Of a stretch of 64,000 bases of DNA, positions 17,713 to 25,161 are shown in pieces. The DNA lies in assembly GCA_041394885.1 (NCBI GenBank), contig JAWKHI010000018.1, positions 1 through 64,000 on the forward strand. Reading direction: 5' to 3'. Source of the stretch: DSOI01 sp041394885. Lineage in GTDB: Bacteria; Acidobacteriota; Terriglobia; Bryobacterales; Bryobacteraceae. The position numbers and the translations under genes are program-made. Position 1 is the first letter of the stretch; each line of letters begins with the position of its first letter. The notes under the pieces were generated by a model. It searched no databases. It was not told where the DNA came from and was given only the letters and a program-made list of their open reading frames with translations.

Positions 17713-18109
17713 CGACGAGGTCATCGAGCGCCTGGAGGAGTCGTCGCCGGAGGCCGCGCAATGGTCCGCGAGCGACTACGCGCCGTATCGTGTGATGGTG
17801 GCGGAGGTGGGGGGCAAGACGGCTGGATTCGCGGCAATGCGCGAAACGGGGCCGGGCGAACATGAGCTGCTGAACCTGGCGGTTGCGCCGGAGTGGCGCG
17901 GGCAGGGCGTGGGATGGCGGCTGCTCGAAACCTGCGTGGCGCACAGCGTGGAACGGGGAGGCAAAGAAATGTTTTTGGAGGTCCGGGAGTCCAACGTCCG
18001 GGCGATCTCCCTATACGAACGCTACGGCTTTCAACCGGTGGGACTGCGGCCAGCGTACTACGAGAAACCAGTGGAAGCGGGGATTGTCATGCGGTTACGG
18101 ACGTGTTAA
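17567..18109 (+). CDS. RimI-like GNAT N-acetyltransferase, possibly the C-terminal domain of the preceding glycosyltransferase
   Basis: Acetyl-CoA-dependent N-acetyltransferase of the GNAT superfamily, closest in pattern to ribosomal-protein acetyltransferase RimI. The domain starts at about RLRIRPGTRDDDEVIERLEE (17700) and shows motif A (NLAVAPEWRGQGVGWRLLET, acetyl-CoA pyrophosphate loop) and the RimI-like EVRESNVRAISLYERYGFQ. No ATG, GTG or TTG lies between 17567 and about 17790 in this frame, and the residues before the domain are the natural end of a GT4 enzyme. So the protein is either translated as a glycosyltransferase-acetyltransferase fusion (if two upstream single-base shifts are errors) or from the internal ATG at 17567. 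Substrate unknown; sugar N-acetylation is an inference from the fusion. Confidence 0.8.
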   Translation: MSPAAPIGGGARRHAEANFSWTALGRRQRALWAEFAPLRLRIRPGTRDDDEVIERLEESSPEAAQWSASDYAPYRVMVAEVGGKTAGFAAMRETGPGEHELLNLAVAPEWRGQGVGWRLLETCVAHSVERGGKEMFLEVRESNVRAISLYERYGFQPVGLRPAYYEKPVEAGIVMRLRTC

Positions 18110-18245
18110 AGTTTGGACGGAACATGGCTAAACGCCATGCGTTGGTACGAAGAAAAGATCACCCACCGGGGGAAGGGCCGGCACGGTCCATGGCCGGCGC
18201 AGAACCCGGCGTGGCGACCTCACATCAAAAGGAGGCAACACGCAC

Positions 18246-18479
18246 ATGGAGTTAACCAACGAAGTAGAGTTGAAGGCGCATCTGATCCAGACGGATCCGG
18301 ATTTCCGCGCATTGTCGGATGAGCACACCACCTACGATCGCCAGTTGATGGCGCTCGAAGAAAAGGAACATCTCACCGATGACGAGTTGTTGGAAGAGGT
18401 CCGTTTGAAGAAGCTCAAACTTCACGCCAAAGACCAGATGCGCCTGATTATGGCCAAGCACCACGCGGCAGTCGGGTAA
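18246..18479 (+). CDS. YdcH/DUF465 family small protein
   Basis: Small cytoplasmic helical protein (77 residues) of the DUF465/YdcH family, predicted to form a two-helix hairpin coiled coil; function unknown. The family pattern is visible: a first helix with DPDFRALSDEHTTYDRQLMA and a second with LTDDELLEEVRLKKLKLHAK ending in a Lys-rich stretch and MRLIMAKH. A strong ribosome site (AAAAGGAGG) lies 10 bases before the ATG. It is followed after about 45 bases by a strong bidirectional terminator, so it ends this plus-strand unit. Confidence 0.88.
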   Translation: MELTNEVELKAHLIQTDPDFRALSDEHTTYDRQLMALEEKEHLTDDELLEEVRLKKLKLHAKDQMRLIMAKHHAAVG

Positions 18480-18523
18480 GTAGTCTGACACCGCGGGGCG
18501 GGCGAATGCTTGCTCCGATCAAG

Positions 18524-18572
18524 ACAAAACCGGCCGGATTCGTCGACCAGACGACCGGCCGGTTTTGTTTTT
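18524..18572. terminator. Strong bidirectional intrinsic terminator
   Basis: Arms ACAAAACCGGCCGG (18524-18537) and CCGGCCGGTTTTGT (18555-18568) form a perfect 14-bp stem; the loop itself contains a TCGTC/GACGA stem. On the plus strand it ends in TTTTGTTTTTG; on the minus strand the A-rich arm gives the U-tract. It separates ydcH from the convergent PqqD-kinase gene. Confidence 0.9.
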
Positions 18573-18587
18573 GTCGGCGCGAATCGC

Positions 18588-20933
18588 CTAACGGAGCGCG
18601 CTGCGCACCACACCGGGTATTTGGGCAGTGTCTTTCCCCAGGTGCAGATAGTAGGCCGGCAGCCGTTCGACCAGGCGGGCCATGCGCTCGCAATCGCTGT
18701 GGTCCGCCGCGGGAAGCTGGGCGACGGTGCTCGGCAAAAGCGCGAGCAGGGCATCTCCCTTGGCGCATGGCTCCAGCCGGCTCGCCGATTCCCCGGTGAC
18801 CGATGGAATCAGAATGGCGCGCAGCGGGAAGCCGGAGGATATCCGCTCCGGCCAAACCTCGGAGAGGAAATAGATGCCTTTTCCGGTTCCGCCATTTTCG
18901 AAGCTGTCGGCATTACGGGATCGTCCCGCCATTGCGGGAACACGGGTGAGATCCTCGGGGCCGGTGAGTTTGCCCGTGTTGTAGAGACTGCTGAGGAATC
19001 CCGTTGCCGGATCGGCAAGGCAATAGTCATCGCCCGCGAACGACATTCCATCGGCCGCGCAGAGCATGGTGGTGGTGGACTTGCCGGAGCCGCCCTTTCC
19101 CGCGAGCAGGACACCTCCATCCGCCGTGCCAACGGCGCCGCCGTGAATGAACTGCTGCCCCCTGGAGGCGAACCAGGAGTGAAAGACGTAGCGGAAGGGC
19201 GACCCGATTTCCCAGTATGGCAGCGGCGACTGGTCTCGCTTCAGGAAGTACGCCTGGCCCGCCTCTTTGTCGACGACACTGAGGACATCGGGGCCAGGGT
19301 GATAGATCGCGGCCAACCGGCCGCCATCGATTCCGGTAACCTCACCCCGGGGGCCGCATTGTCTCGGCCAGTCGACAAACAGCCTCTCGAGAGCCGCGGC
19401 GAAATAGGAGTCCGACGGAGGAACCGCGGCGTCCCAGATGTGAATGGTGAGGCCGCCAGATTCGGCCCCCGTTGGAATTTCCAGGTGCGAGCAGGCCTTG
19501 GCAAGGTCGTGAATGTATGTGTCGCCAATGGACCGCAGTCGAATCAGGCTGCCACCCGCTCTGAGAGAGCGCTCGACCATGGGGACCGTCCGTGCGGCCG
19601 CTTCCTCGAAATGGCCGCGGAGGGAATCCAGGAACCAATCGGCGGTCGAAGCCCGCGGCGCTGTTTTGCGAAACTCGCCGGTATTGAACGGGGTCATCAA
19701 GCTTCGCAGATCCTTGTGGATCGCGCATACGAAGCCCTCGAAGGCGACTTTGGTGGAGGGCGCGGGCAAGTCCGGAACCACGGTCCGGTCCCGCGGTTCA
19801 CCGGGTTCGTAAACGAGCAGGTTCACCCGGACCAGATTGCGGAGCAGGATCATCACTCCGCACGTGAGGTTCCGCTCGTTCACATCGTACTTGCGCAGGA
19901 GCGCGGCGGTGATCTCTTGCGTGCTCATGGCCTGCTGGCGCAGGAGAACGAACACGTCGGAGGAGGGTTGGTTCAGGCGGTAATAGTTGCCAAATTCCCG
20001 GTCGGCCACCACCGATTCGCCGCCGGCACTGCCGGCCAGCAGGTCCTCGTGCCGGAGCCGGAACCGGCCCTGAGCAGGTTGCCCGGCATCCTGGGACAAA
20101 TCCACTGGAGCAGGCGCGTCCTGAAACGACTCCAACTGCATCCGCGAAAAAGCCAGCCCAGTTCCGGGTCGGCTGATCGTCAAATCGCGCGACTCGCGCC
20201 CCGGCCCGGCCGGCTGCATGACGATCAGGCCCGCGGCGCCCAACGTGTTGAGGAAGTCACGAAGAGCGTCTTCGATTTCCGCCCGGGGGGCTTCGTATTT
20301 GGCAGCGAGGGCGGCGATCAATTCGTCGACCGAGGGTGCATGTTCGAGGAGAAGAAACACGTCTTCGGCAGGCCCGGAGAGGCTGTGATAGGCTCCGGTA
20401 CCCACGTTCATGGCGACGGTTTCCTCGGGCATCTTCTCGAAGATGATGTGCGATCCCGCATAGCGGCACTCCAAATTCGCCCCGGCGCCGCCCGCGGCAG
20501 CGGCCGGCGCAACGTTCGGCCAGCCCTCGGCCGCAACGTCGTGGACGGGATCGAGCAGGAAAAGCTGCTGCAGGTCACGATGCGTCTGGAATTGCGGCGC
20601 ATTGTACGCAATGCGCGCATGCCCATTGGCGGGTGGAGGTTGGAACGGGGGCGCCGGATCGACGGGCGCGATGAGCATTTCCTCCTCCAGCTTCGCGAAG
20701 TAGCGTTCGAGATCCCGCTCGATGGTCTCGGCTGGAGCGTCGTACCGCAGCGCAAGTGCCGCCGCTACATCGGAGCGGGTGGCGCCGCCGACGCCAAGGC
20801 ACAAGAACGCCTCGCCGGCGATGCCGGTCAAGCTGTGGTAGGTCCCGCTGGCGATGTGAATCGCGACGATTTCTTCGTCAAAAAGTTGATAGATCACCGC
20901 CGGATCATTGATCCGATAGCCTCGATTCTCCAA
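18588..20933 (-). CDS. Triple PqqD-like domain protein fused to an HprK-related kinase
   Basis: 781-residue protein with an architecture I do not recognise from characterised systems. Three PqqD-like (RiPP recognition element) domains occur at ~5-90, ~157-240 and ~290-375; the first two share AIHIASGTYHSLTG and AMNVGTGAYHSLSG, clear internal duplication, and the third has GNYYRLNQPSSDVFVLL. An unassigned region (~395-590) leads into an HprK-like P-loop kinase (~595-781): FIHGGAVGTADGGVLLAGKG, Walker A GKGGSGKST (612-620) and AGDDYCLAD (633-641). PqqD domains bind precursor peptides for radical SAM enzymes; HprK-like kinases phosphorylate Ser or peptide/sugar targets. The TTG start has AAGGAGG 10 bases upstream; a longer in-frame ATG at 21023 is possible. 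Divergent from an FkbM methyltransferase/radical SAM pair, suggesting one pathway. Confidence 0.85.
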   Translation of the reverse strand: MENRGYRINDPAVIYQLFDEEIVAIHIASGTYHSLTGIAGEAFLCLGVGGATRSDVAAALALRYDAPAETIERDLERYFAKLEEEMLIAPVDPAPPFQPPPANGHARIAYNAPQFQTHRDLQQLFLLDPVHDVAAEGWPNVAPAAAAGGAGANLECRYAGSHIIFEKMPEETVAMNVGTGAYHSLSGPAEDVFLLLEHAPSVDELIAALAAKYEAPRAEIEDALRDFLNTLGAAGLIVMQPAGPGRESRDLTISRPGTGLAFSRMQLESFQDAPAPVDLSQDAGQPAQGRFRLRHEDLLAGSAGGESVVADREFGNYYRLNQPSSDVFVLLRQQAMSTQEITAALLRKYDVNERNLTCGVMILLRNLVRVNLLVYEPGEPRDRTVVPDLPAPSTKVAFEGFVCAIHKDLRSLMTPFNTGEFRKTAPRASTADWFLDSLRGHFEEAAARTVPMVERSLRAGGSLIRLRSIGDTYIHDLAKACSHLEIPTGAESGGLTIHIWDAAVPPSDSYFAAALERLFVDWPRQCGPRGEVTGIDGGRLAAIYHPGPDVLSVVDKEAGQAYFLKRDQSPLPYWEIGSPFRYVFHSWFASRGQQFIHGGAVGTADGGVLLAGKGGSGKSTTTMLCAADGMSFAGDDYCLADPATGFLSSLYNTGKLTGPEDLTRVPAMAGRSRNADSFENGGTGKGIYFLSEVWPERISSGFPLRAILIPSVTGESASRLEPCAKGDALLALLPSTVAQLPAADHSDCERMARLVERLPAYYLHLGKDTAQIPGVVRSALR

Positions 20934-21052
20934 ACCGGCCTCGCCTCCTTTTGCAACGATACCATGCCATGATCGGCCACCAGTTTGCGCCGGATTGGGC
21001 AGGTCGGCGACGATCGAACCCATGCGCCGCTGGAGGCGTGACGCCGCCGCAA

Positions 21053-21080
21053 TTGGCACCAGGACGGGCGATGATATTCT
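21053..21080 (+). promoter_or_regulatory. Promoter for a leaderless FkbM-radical SAM transcript
   Basis: TTGGCA (21053-21058), a 16-base spacer and TATTCT (21075-21080) precede the GTG start at 21087 by only 6 bases, so transcription would begin at or next to the start codon. No ribosome site is present, consistent with leaderless initiation. Confidence 0.6.
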
Positions 21081-21086
21081 GGTCCC

Positions 21087-21755
21087 GTGAGATCGCTCAT
21101 GGTTGGCGGCGTCCGCAAATTCCACTGGAACGAGTGGGCGAACGACCTGTGGATCCGCGAGGTGATTTTCCCGGGGAAACGGAATGGGTATTTCGTCGAA
21201 GCGGGCGCGGCCGATGGCGTCGGCGGCAGTTCCTGTTTGGTGCTGGAACGTCACCTCGGGTGGACGGGCATCTGCATCGAGCCCAGTTCGCGTTTTTTTC
21301 CTCAGCTAAAGCAGAATCGACCGAAAAGCGTTTGCGTGAACCTGTGCCTGGCCAATCACGGTGGCACGGTGGATTTCGTGGAAGCCCGAGAGCCTTATCT
21401 GAGCGGTGTCCGCGGCGCGCTGCTCCATTGCAAGGCGGGCGGGGAGGAATCGGTAGCGACCGGTGTCAGCAGCCGCCGGCGAGCGGCCAAGCTGGTGGAT
21501 CTGCTGCGGGAACACGGCGCGCCCAGGCGGATCGAGTATGGCGCGTTCGATATCGAGGGAAGCGAGTACGAAGCGCTCCGGGACTTTCCGTTCGAAGAGT
21601 ACCGGTTTTTGGCCCTGAGTCTCGAGGTGGATGGAAGGATCGCCCAGCCCATAACCGCCTTGCTCGCGGCGAACGGCTATCGGGAAACCTCGAATCCGTT
21701 CAATGAGGCCGGCCCCTGGGAACGCTACTGGGTGCATGAGAGTATCGCCTCATGA
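21087..21755 (+). CDS. FkbM-family SAM-dependent methyltransferase
   Basis: SAM-dependent O-methyltransferase of the FkbM type (Methyltransf_21), usually acting on sugars or natural-product hydroxyls. The 222-residue protein shows the SAM-binding segment NGYFVEAGAADGVGGSSCLV (~residues 33-52), the acidic ribose-binding strand end GWTGICIEPSSRFFPQL, and the family C-terminal pattern FDIEGSEYEALRDFPFEEYR. A GTG start directly after a promoter-like sequence suggests leaderless translation. Its stop overlaps the start of the radical SAM gene (ATGA), so the two are translationally coupled and probably modify the same molecule. Substrate unknown. Confidence 0.88.
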   Translation: MRSLMVGGVRKFHWNEWANDLWIREVIFPGKRNGYFVEAGAADGVGGSSCLVLERHLGWTGICIEPSSRFFPQLKQNRPKSVCVNLCLANHGGTVDFVEAREPYLSGVRGALLHCKAGGEESVATGVSSRRRAAKLVDLLREHGAPRRIEYGAFDIEGSEYEALRDFPFEEYRFLALSLEVDGRIAQPITALLAANGYRETSNPFNEAGPWERYWVHESIAS

Positions 21756-23047
21756 GCGACTCGAACTGCCTTTGCCTGGCCGCATGGCTTCACCGGTTCA
21801 CCAACGAACAGGGTCTTCATCAGTTGTGCTGCGTTGGAGTGGGCGAAACCAATACGCTCCGCGATGCGGACGGGGAACCGCTGCACATCAGACAGTTGCT
21901 TTCCGATGCGGAGGTGTTGAACTCGCCGGATTTGAAGGCGATCCGCGCGGGAATGCTGCGCGGCGAATGGCCGGACGCCTGCCGCCGGTGCCGGGAGGTG
22001 GAAGAGTCCGGTGGCGTCAGCGCCCGCCATGGATACGAGCACCGGTTCGGGCGCTGGAAACCGGAGCTGCTCGCACAGACTTCTCCCGATGGCACGCTAT
22101 CCCGGCCGGTGGTCCGTTCGGCCGATATCCGATTGGGCAATTTGTGCAATCTGACATGCCGGATGTGCGGACCCGGCGCGTCACGCCCGTGGGTGGAGCA
22201 TTACAATGCCGTCCAGCCGCCAGGGCACCGGCTCCCCGTGGAAATTCTAGCTACGATGCGCGATGACAACTGGGTGAAGAGCCAGCCGGTCCGGGCACTG
22301 CTCGAGCAATGCCTGCCAACGGTGGAAGCCCTGATATTCGCGGGCGGCGAGCCGATGATGAGACCGGAAATGGTGGAAGCGCTGCGCCAGTGTATCGAGT
22401 CCGGGCGCGCCGGCGAGATTCAGCTTACCTACAATACCAACGGCACCCTACTGCCGGAGAAGGTTACCAGCCTGTGGCCGCAGTTTGCCGGAGTCACCCT
22501 GATTGTGAGTATCGACGGCTTCGGCCCGCTGAACGAATACATCCGGCGGCCTTCGAAGTGGCGCGACATCGACCGCAATCTTCATCTGATCGAGCAGAAC
22601 TTCAAACGATGGAAGCTCCGGAGCGTGGTTGTCAACACCACCGTCCAGGCCTACAACGTCCTCGAGGTCGGCCCCGTTCTGAACTACCTGTCGAATCACT
22701 TCCGTCAGATTTCGCCGATCCCGCAGTTGTCGCCGCTGTTCGAGCCTTCGTATCTGTCGATTCAGATGTTGCCGGCTAAAATCAAGGCGGCGGCGCGCGC
22801 GCATCTGGTTGCCGTGCGCGAGCAGGCGAGGTCTTTGGGGCGGCCGGATTGCCGATTCCTGATCGACACCTTCGAAACCACCCTCACCCACCTCGACGCA
22901 GCGGCCGGATCTTCCCGCGAATTCATGGATTTCCTCTACTTCAGCGAGAAATCGGACCGGCAATTCGGCGACTCGTGGAGGAGCGCGTGCAAGGAGCTCT
23001 CCGCGCTCCTTCCGCATCCCCGGGCCTTTCAACCGGCCGCGGGGTAA
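21752..23047 (+). CDS. Twitch-domain radical SAM protein
   Basis: Radical SAM enzyme with an N-terminal twitch (half-SPASM) domain, a class that modifies peptides or natural products. In the 431-residue protein the N-terminal 110 residues hold auxiliary-cluster cysteines (C6, C8, C26, C27, C77, C80) in the twitch pattern, with RGEWPDACRRCREVEESGGV. The core follows with the cluster motif LGNLCNLTCRMCG (C132-x3-C136-x2-C139) and the SAM-binding FAGGEPMMRPEM. It overlaps the FkbM gene by ATGA and ends 19 bases inside the convergent glycosyltransferase gene. Nearby PqqD domains on the divergent transcript make a peptide substrate plausible, but no precursor gene could be found. Confidence 0.88.
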   Translation: MSDSNCLCLAAWLHRFTNEQGLHQLCCVGVGETNTLRDADGEPLHIRQLLSDAEVLNSPDLKAIRAGMLRGEWPDACRRCREVEESGGVSARHGYEHRFGRWKPELLAQTSPDGTLSRPVVRSADIRLGNLCNLTCRMCGPGASRPWVEHYNAVQPPGHRLPVEILATMRDDNWVKSQPVRALLEQCLPTVEALIFAGGEPMMRPEMVEALRQCIESGRAGEIQLTYNTNGTLLPEKVTSLWPQFAGVTLIVSIDGFGPLNEYIRRPSKWRDIDRNLHLIEQNFKRWKLRSVVVNTTVQAYNVLEVGPVLNYLSNHFRQISPIPQLSPLFEPSYLSIQMLPAKIKAAARAHLVAVREQARSLGRPDCRFLIDTFETTLTHLDAAAGSSREFMDFLYFSEKSDRQFGDSWRSACKELSALLPHPRAFQPAAG

Positions 23048-24189
23048 AGTGACCGCAGAACACCGCGGGCGCGGTCAATCGAGTGGTGCTCCCGAAGCCA
23101 GCGGAACGCATTTTCCCTTAGTCTGTCGCGCAGGACAGGATCGGCGGCCAGGCGCAGGCAGGCGGCGGCGAACTGTTCCGGCGTGTCCGCGAGGAGGAGG
23201 TGCTCTTCGTGGGCGACCTCCAATCCGTGGGCGCCGGCGGAGGTGGACACGACCGGTATGCGGTAGCTGAACGCCTCGAGGATCTTGATTCTGGTGCCGG
23301 AGCCGGCCCGCAGGGGGACGATCATCGTTCCGCAGCGCGCGTACTCCGGAGTGAGATCCGGCACCGCGCCGGCAACCGTGACCCCCGGAAGATCGCCGAG
23401 GGCGAGGACACGCGGGGGCGCCCCGGTGCCCACCACACGGATGGCCATGCTTGCCTGCCGCTGCCGGATCAGGGGCAGGATGGCCTCACAAAACCACAGG
23501 ATGCCGTCTGCGTTCGGGAAATAGTTCAGCGTGCCCACGAACAGAAGGGCCGAGGGGTCCATGGGCGCGTCCTGCAGTGCGGCGGGCAGTGCGGCGGGCA
23601 GCCGTACGACGTTGGGCAGGTGGACGAATTGCAGCGCCGGGTACCGGGCGGCAAAGGCGTCTCGATCCTCCATGCCGGCCAGGAGGCTGACGGAAAACCG
23701 CGGAAGCAACAACCTCTCGGACATGCGGATTCTGGGTAGTGCGCCGCGCTCCTGCTCCGCCATTGCCGAGTTGCCCTGGAGCTGGTGCAGTTCCGCGAAA
23801 CGGACTCCGCGCGCATGCTCGTTGTCGTCCAGATCGAGGACGCTCCGCAGCCGTGGATTTCCAAGCAGGCCCATGATCTGCGCGGCGAGCGGCGCCACCG
23901 CCATTCGAAAGGCGTAGACGGCTTGGGGATTGGATCCGGAGAGGCTCGCGTTGAGCAGATCGCTGGCTGCCCCTATCGGCACCGGACTCGGAATCCGGAC
24001 GTAGCCTGCCGCGGTTCGGCGCACCCAGTCTTCCCTAAACACTTCGTGCGGCCCGCCCCATATCTCGGGATGAACGACGAGGACGCGATGCGTTTCCGCC
24101 AGGAGCTCGACGGCAATACCGGCGCGCATCGCCGAGCCGTTTCCGGTGGGAAACGGGAGCACCGGGGTGAGGAACAACAGGTCGTCCAT
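23029..24189 (-). CDS. GT4-family glycosyltransferase
   Basis: 386-residue GT-B glycosyltransferase. The N-terminal acceptor domain begins LFLTPVLPFPTGNGSAMRAG, the same kind of opening as the 16048 enzyme, and includes LRSVLDLDDNEHARG. The C-terminal donor domain has LLFVGTLNYFPNADGILWFC, VAGAVPDLTPEYARCGTMIV and the sugar-nucleotide site PLRAGSGTRIKILEAFSYRI with the catalytic Glu. Such enzymes transfer a sugar from a nucleotide donor to a growing surface glycan. It lies 9 bases after the GT2 gene and its 3' end overlaps the radical SAM gene on the opposite strand by 19 bases. Confidence 0.9.
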   Translation of the reverse strand: MDDLLFLTPVLPFPTGNGSAMRAGIAVELLAETHRVLVVHPEIWGGPHEVFREDWVRRTAAGYVRIPSPVPIGAASDLLNASLSGSNPQAVYAFRMAVAPLAAQIMGLLGNPRLRSVLDLDDNEHARGVRFAELHQLQGNSAMAEQERGALPRIRMSERLLLPRFSVSLLAGMEDRDAFAARYPALQFVHLPNVVRLPAALPAALQDAPMDPSALLFVGTLNYFPNADGILWFCEAILPLIRQRQASMAIRVVGTGAPPRVLALGDLPGVTVAGAVPDLTPEYARCGTMIVPLRAGSGTRIKILEAFSYRIPVVSTSAGAHGLEVAHEEHLLLADTPEQFAAACLRLAADPVLRDRLRENAFRWLREHHSIDRARGVLRSLYPAAG

Positions 24190-24198
24190 CCGCTCCTG

Positions 24199-24987
24199 CT
24201 ACCCAGCGTCCGTTTTGGGAGGCCGGCTGCGATACGGGCCGTCCTGGTGCACAGGCCCGGAACCCAGATAGGCGCTCTGCACGAAGCGGCGCGGCTCGGT
24301 GTTTTGGAATTTTCCGTAACGAATGCGATCGATCCGTTTCTGGTAGGCTCTCAACGTTCCGAAACCGGCGCCCGACAGACCGGCCGTCATGTTTCCAGGG
24401 TGCCGGCGGTAGTGCAGAGTCACCTCGTCGATCTCCGCCTTGGGGATGTCTCTTTCCCAGCAGCGGAGCATCAGGTCCAGGTCTTCGCAAAGCCGCAAAT
24501 CGGCGTCGAGCAAGCCCACTTCGGTTAACGTGCTGCGCCGCCACAGGCACGCGCCAAGATTGAGATACCGGTACGGGGCGGTGAAGAAGTGCCGAGAGCC
24601 ATCGGAAAGGTCGCGAAAGTTGCGGATCAGACCTTGGGCGAAGCCCGCTTCCGGGTCGGCTGCCAGGGCTTCCACCATCCGGTGCAGGGTCCCGGACGGC
24701 CATAGGTCATCGGCGTCCAGGAAGGCGACCAAATCGGATTCCGACGATCGAATAGCGGCGTTTCTGGCGGCTGCGGGTCCCGCGTCCGCGGTAGTCAGGG
24801 AGCGAAGGGCGATTCCCTCCAGACTCCGCACGTACTCGCTGCTGCCGTCGGTGGATCCATCGTCGACCACGATCAGCTCGAGAGGCGCGTAACTCTGATC
24901 GCGGATGGATCGTATCGCTTCGGGGAGAAACGGCATTGCGTTTCTCACCGGGGTGATGACGGCTATGGATGGCTTCAAGGTCTGCAC
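24199..24987 (-). CDS. GT2-family glycosyltransferase
   Basis: 262-residue GT-A fold glycosyltransferase. It opens with IAVITPVRNAMPFLPEAIRS, then the nucleotide-binding ELIVVDDGSTDGSSEYV (~residues 37-53) and the metal-binding LVAFLDADDLW (~86-96, DxD). The later LCEDLDLMLRCWERDIPKAE contains the ED motif of the catalytic base. No membrane helices are seen, so it works on the cytoplasmic face. The GTG at 24987 is given as the start; a TTG three codons later (KPSIAVITPV reading) is equally plausible because neither has a strong ribosome site. Followed 9 bases later by the GT4 gene, forming a two-gene unit. Confidence 0.9.
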   Translation of the reverse strand: MQTLKPSIAVITPVRNAMPFLPEAIRSIRDQSYAPLELIVVDDGSTDGSSEYVRSLEGIALRSLTTADAGPAAARNAAIRSSESDLVAFLDADDLWPSGTLHRMVEALAADPEAGFAQGLIRNFRDLSDGSRHFFTAPYRYLNLGACLWRRSTLTEVGLLDADLRLCEDLDLMLRCWERDIPKAEIDEVTLHYRRHPGNMTAGLSGAGFGTLRAYQKRIDRIRYGKFQNTEPRRFVQSAYLGSGPVHQDGPYRSRPPKTDAG

Positions 24988-25161
24988 ACGTACTCAGAAC
25001 GCCGGTTCGCCACCGGCCGCCGTTTGCTCACGCTGACTGTTTCTCTCGATTTCTTGAATCGTAACGCACGCATCCCGAGGCGACAACAGGCAAGGCGTTG
25101 GACCCATACCCAGCGCCGTCCTGGGTCTCGAGTACTGTCAGTTCCAAATCCAAAGGGGGTT

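Noticed and set aside
16066..17724. 552-codon minus-strand frame opposite the GT4 gene
   Set aside because: Arg/His/Pro-rich shadow product; the plus strand encodes conserved GT4 motifs.
18510..20972. 820-codon plus-strand frame opposite the PqqD-kinase gene
   Set aside because: Antisense shadow; the other strand has PqqD domains and a Walker A motif.
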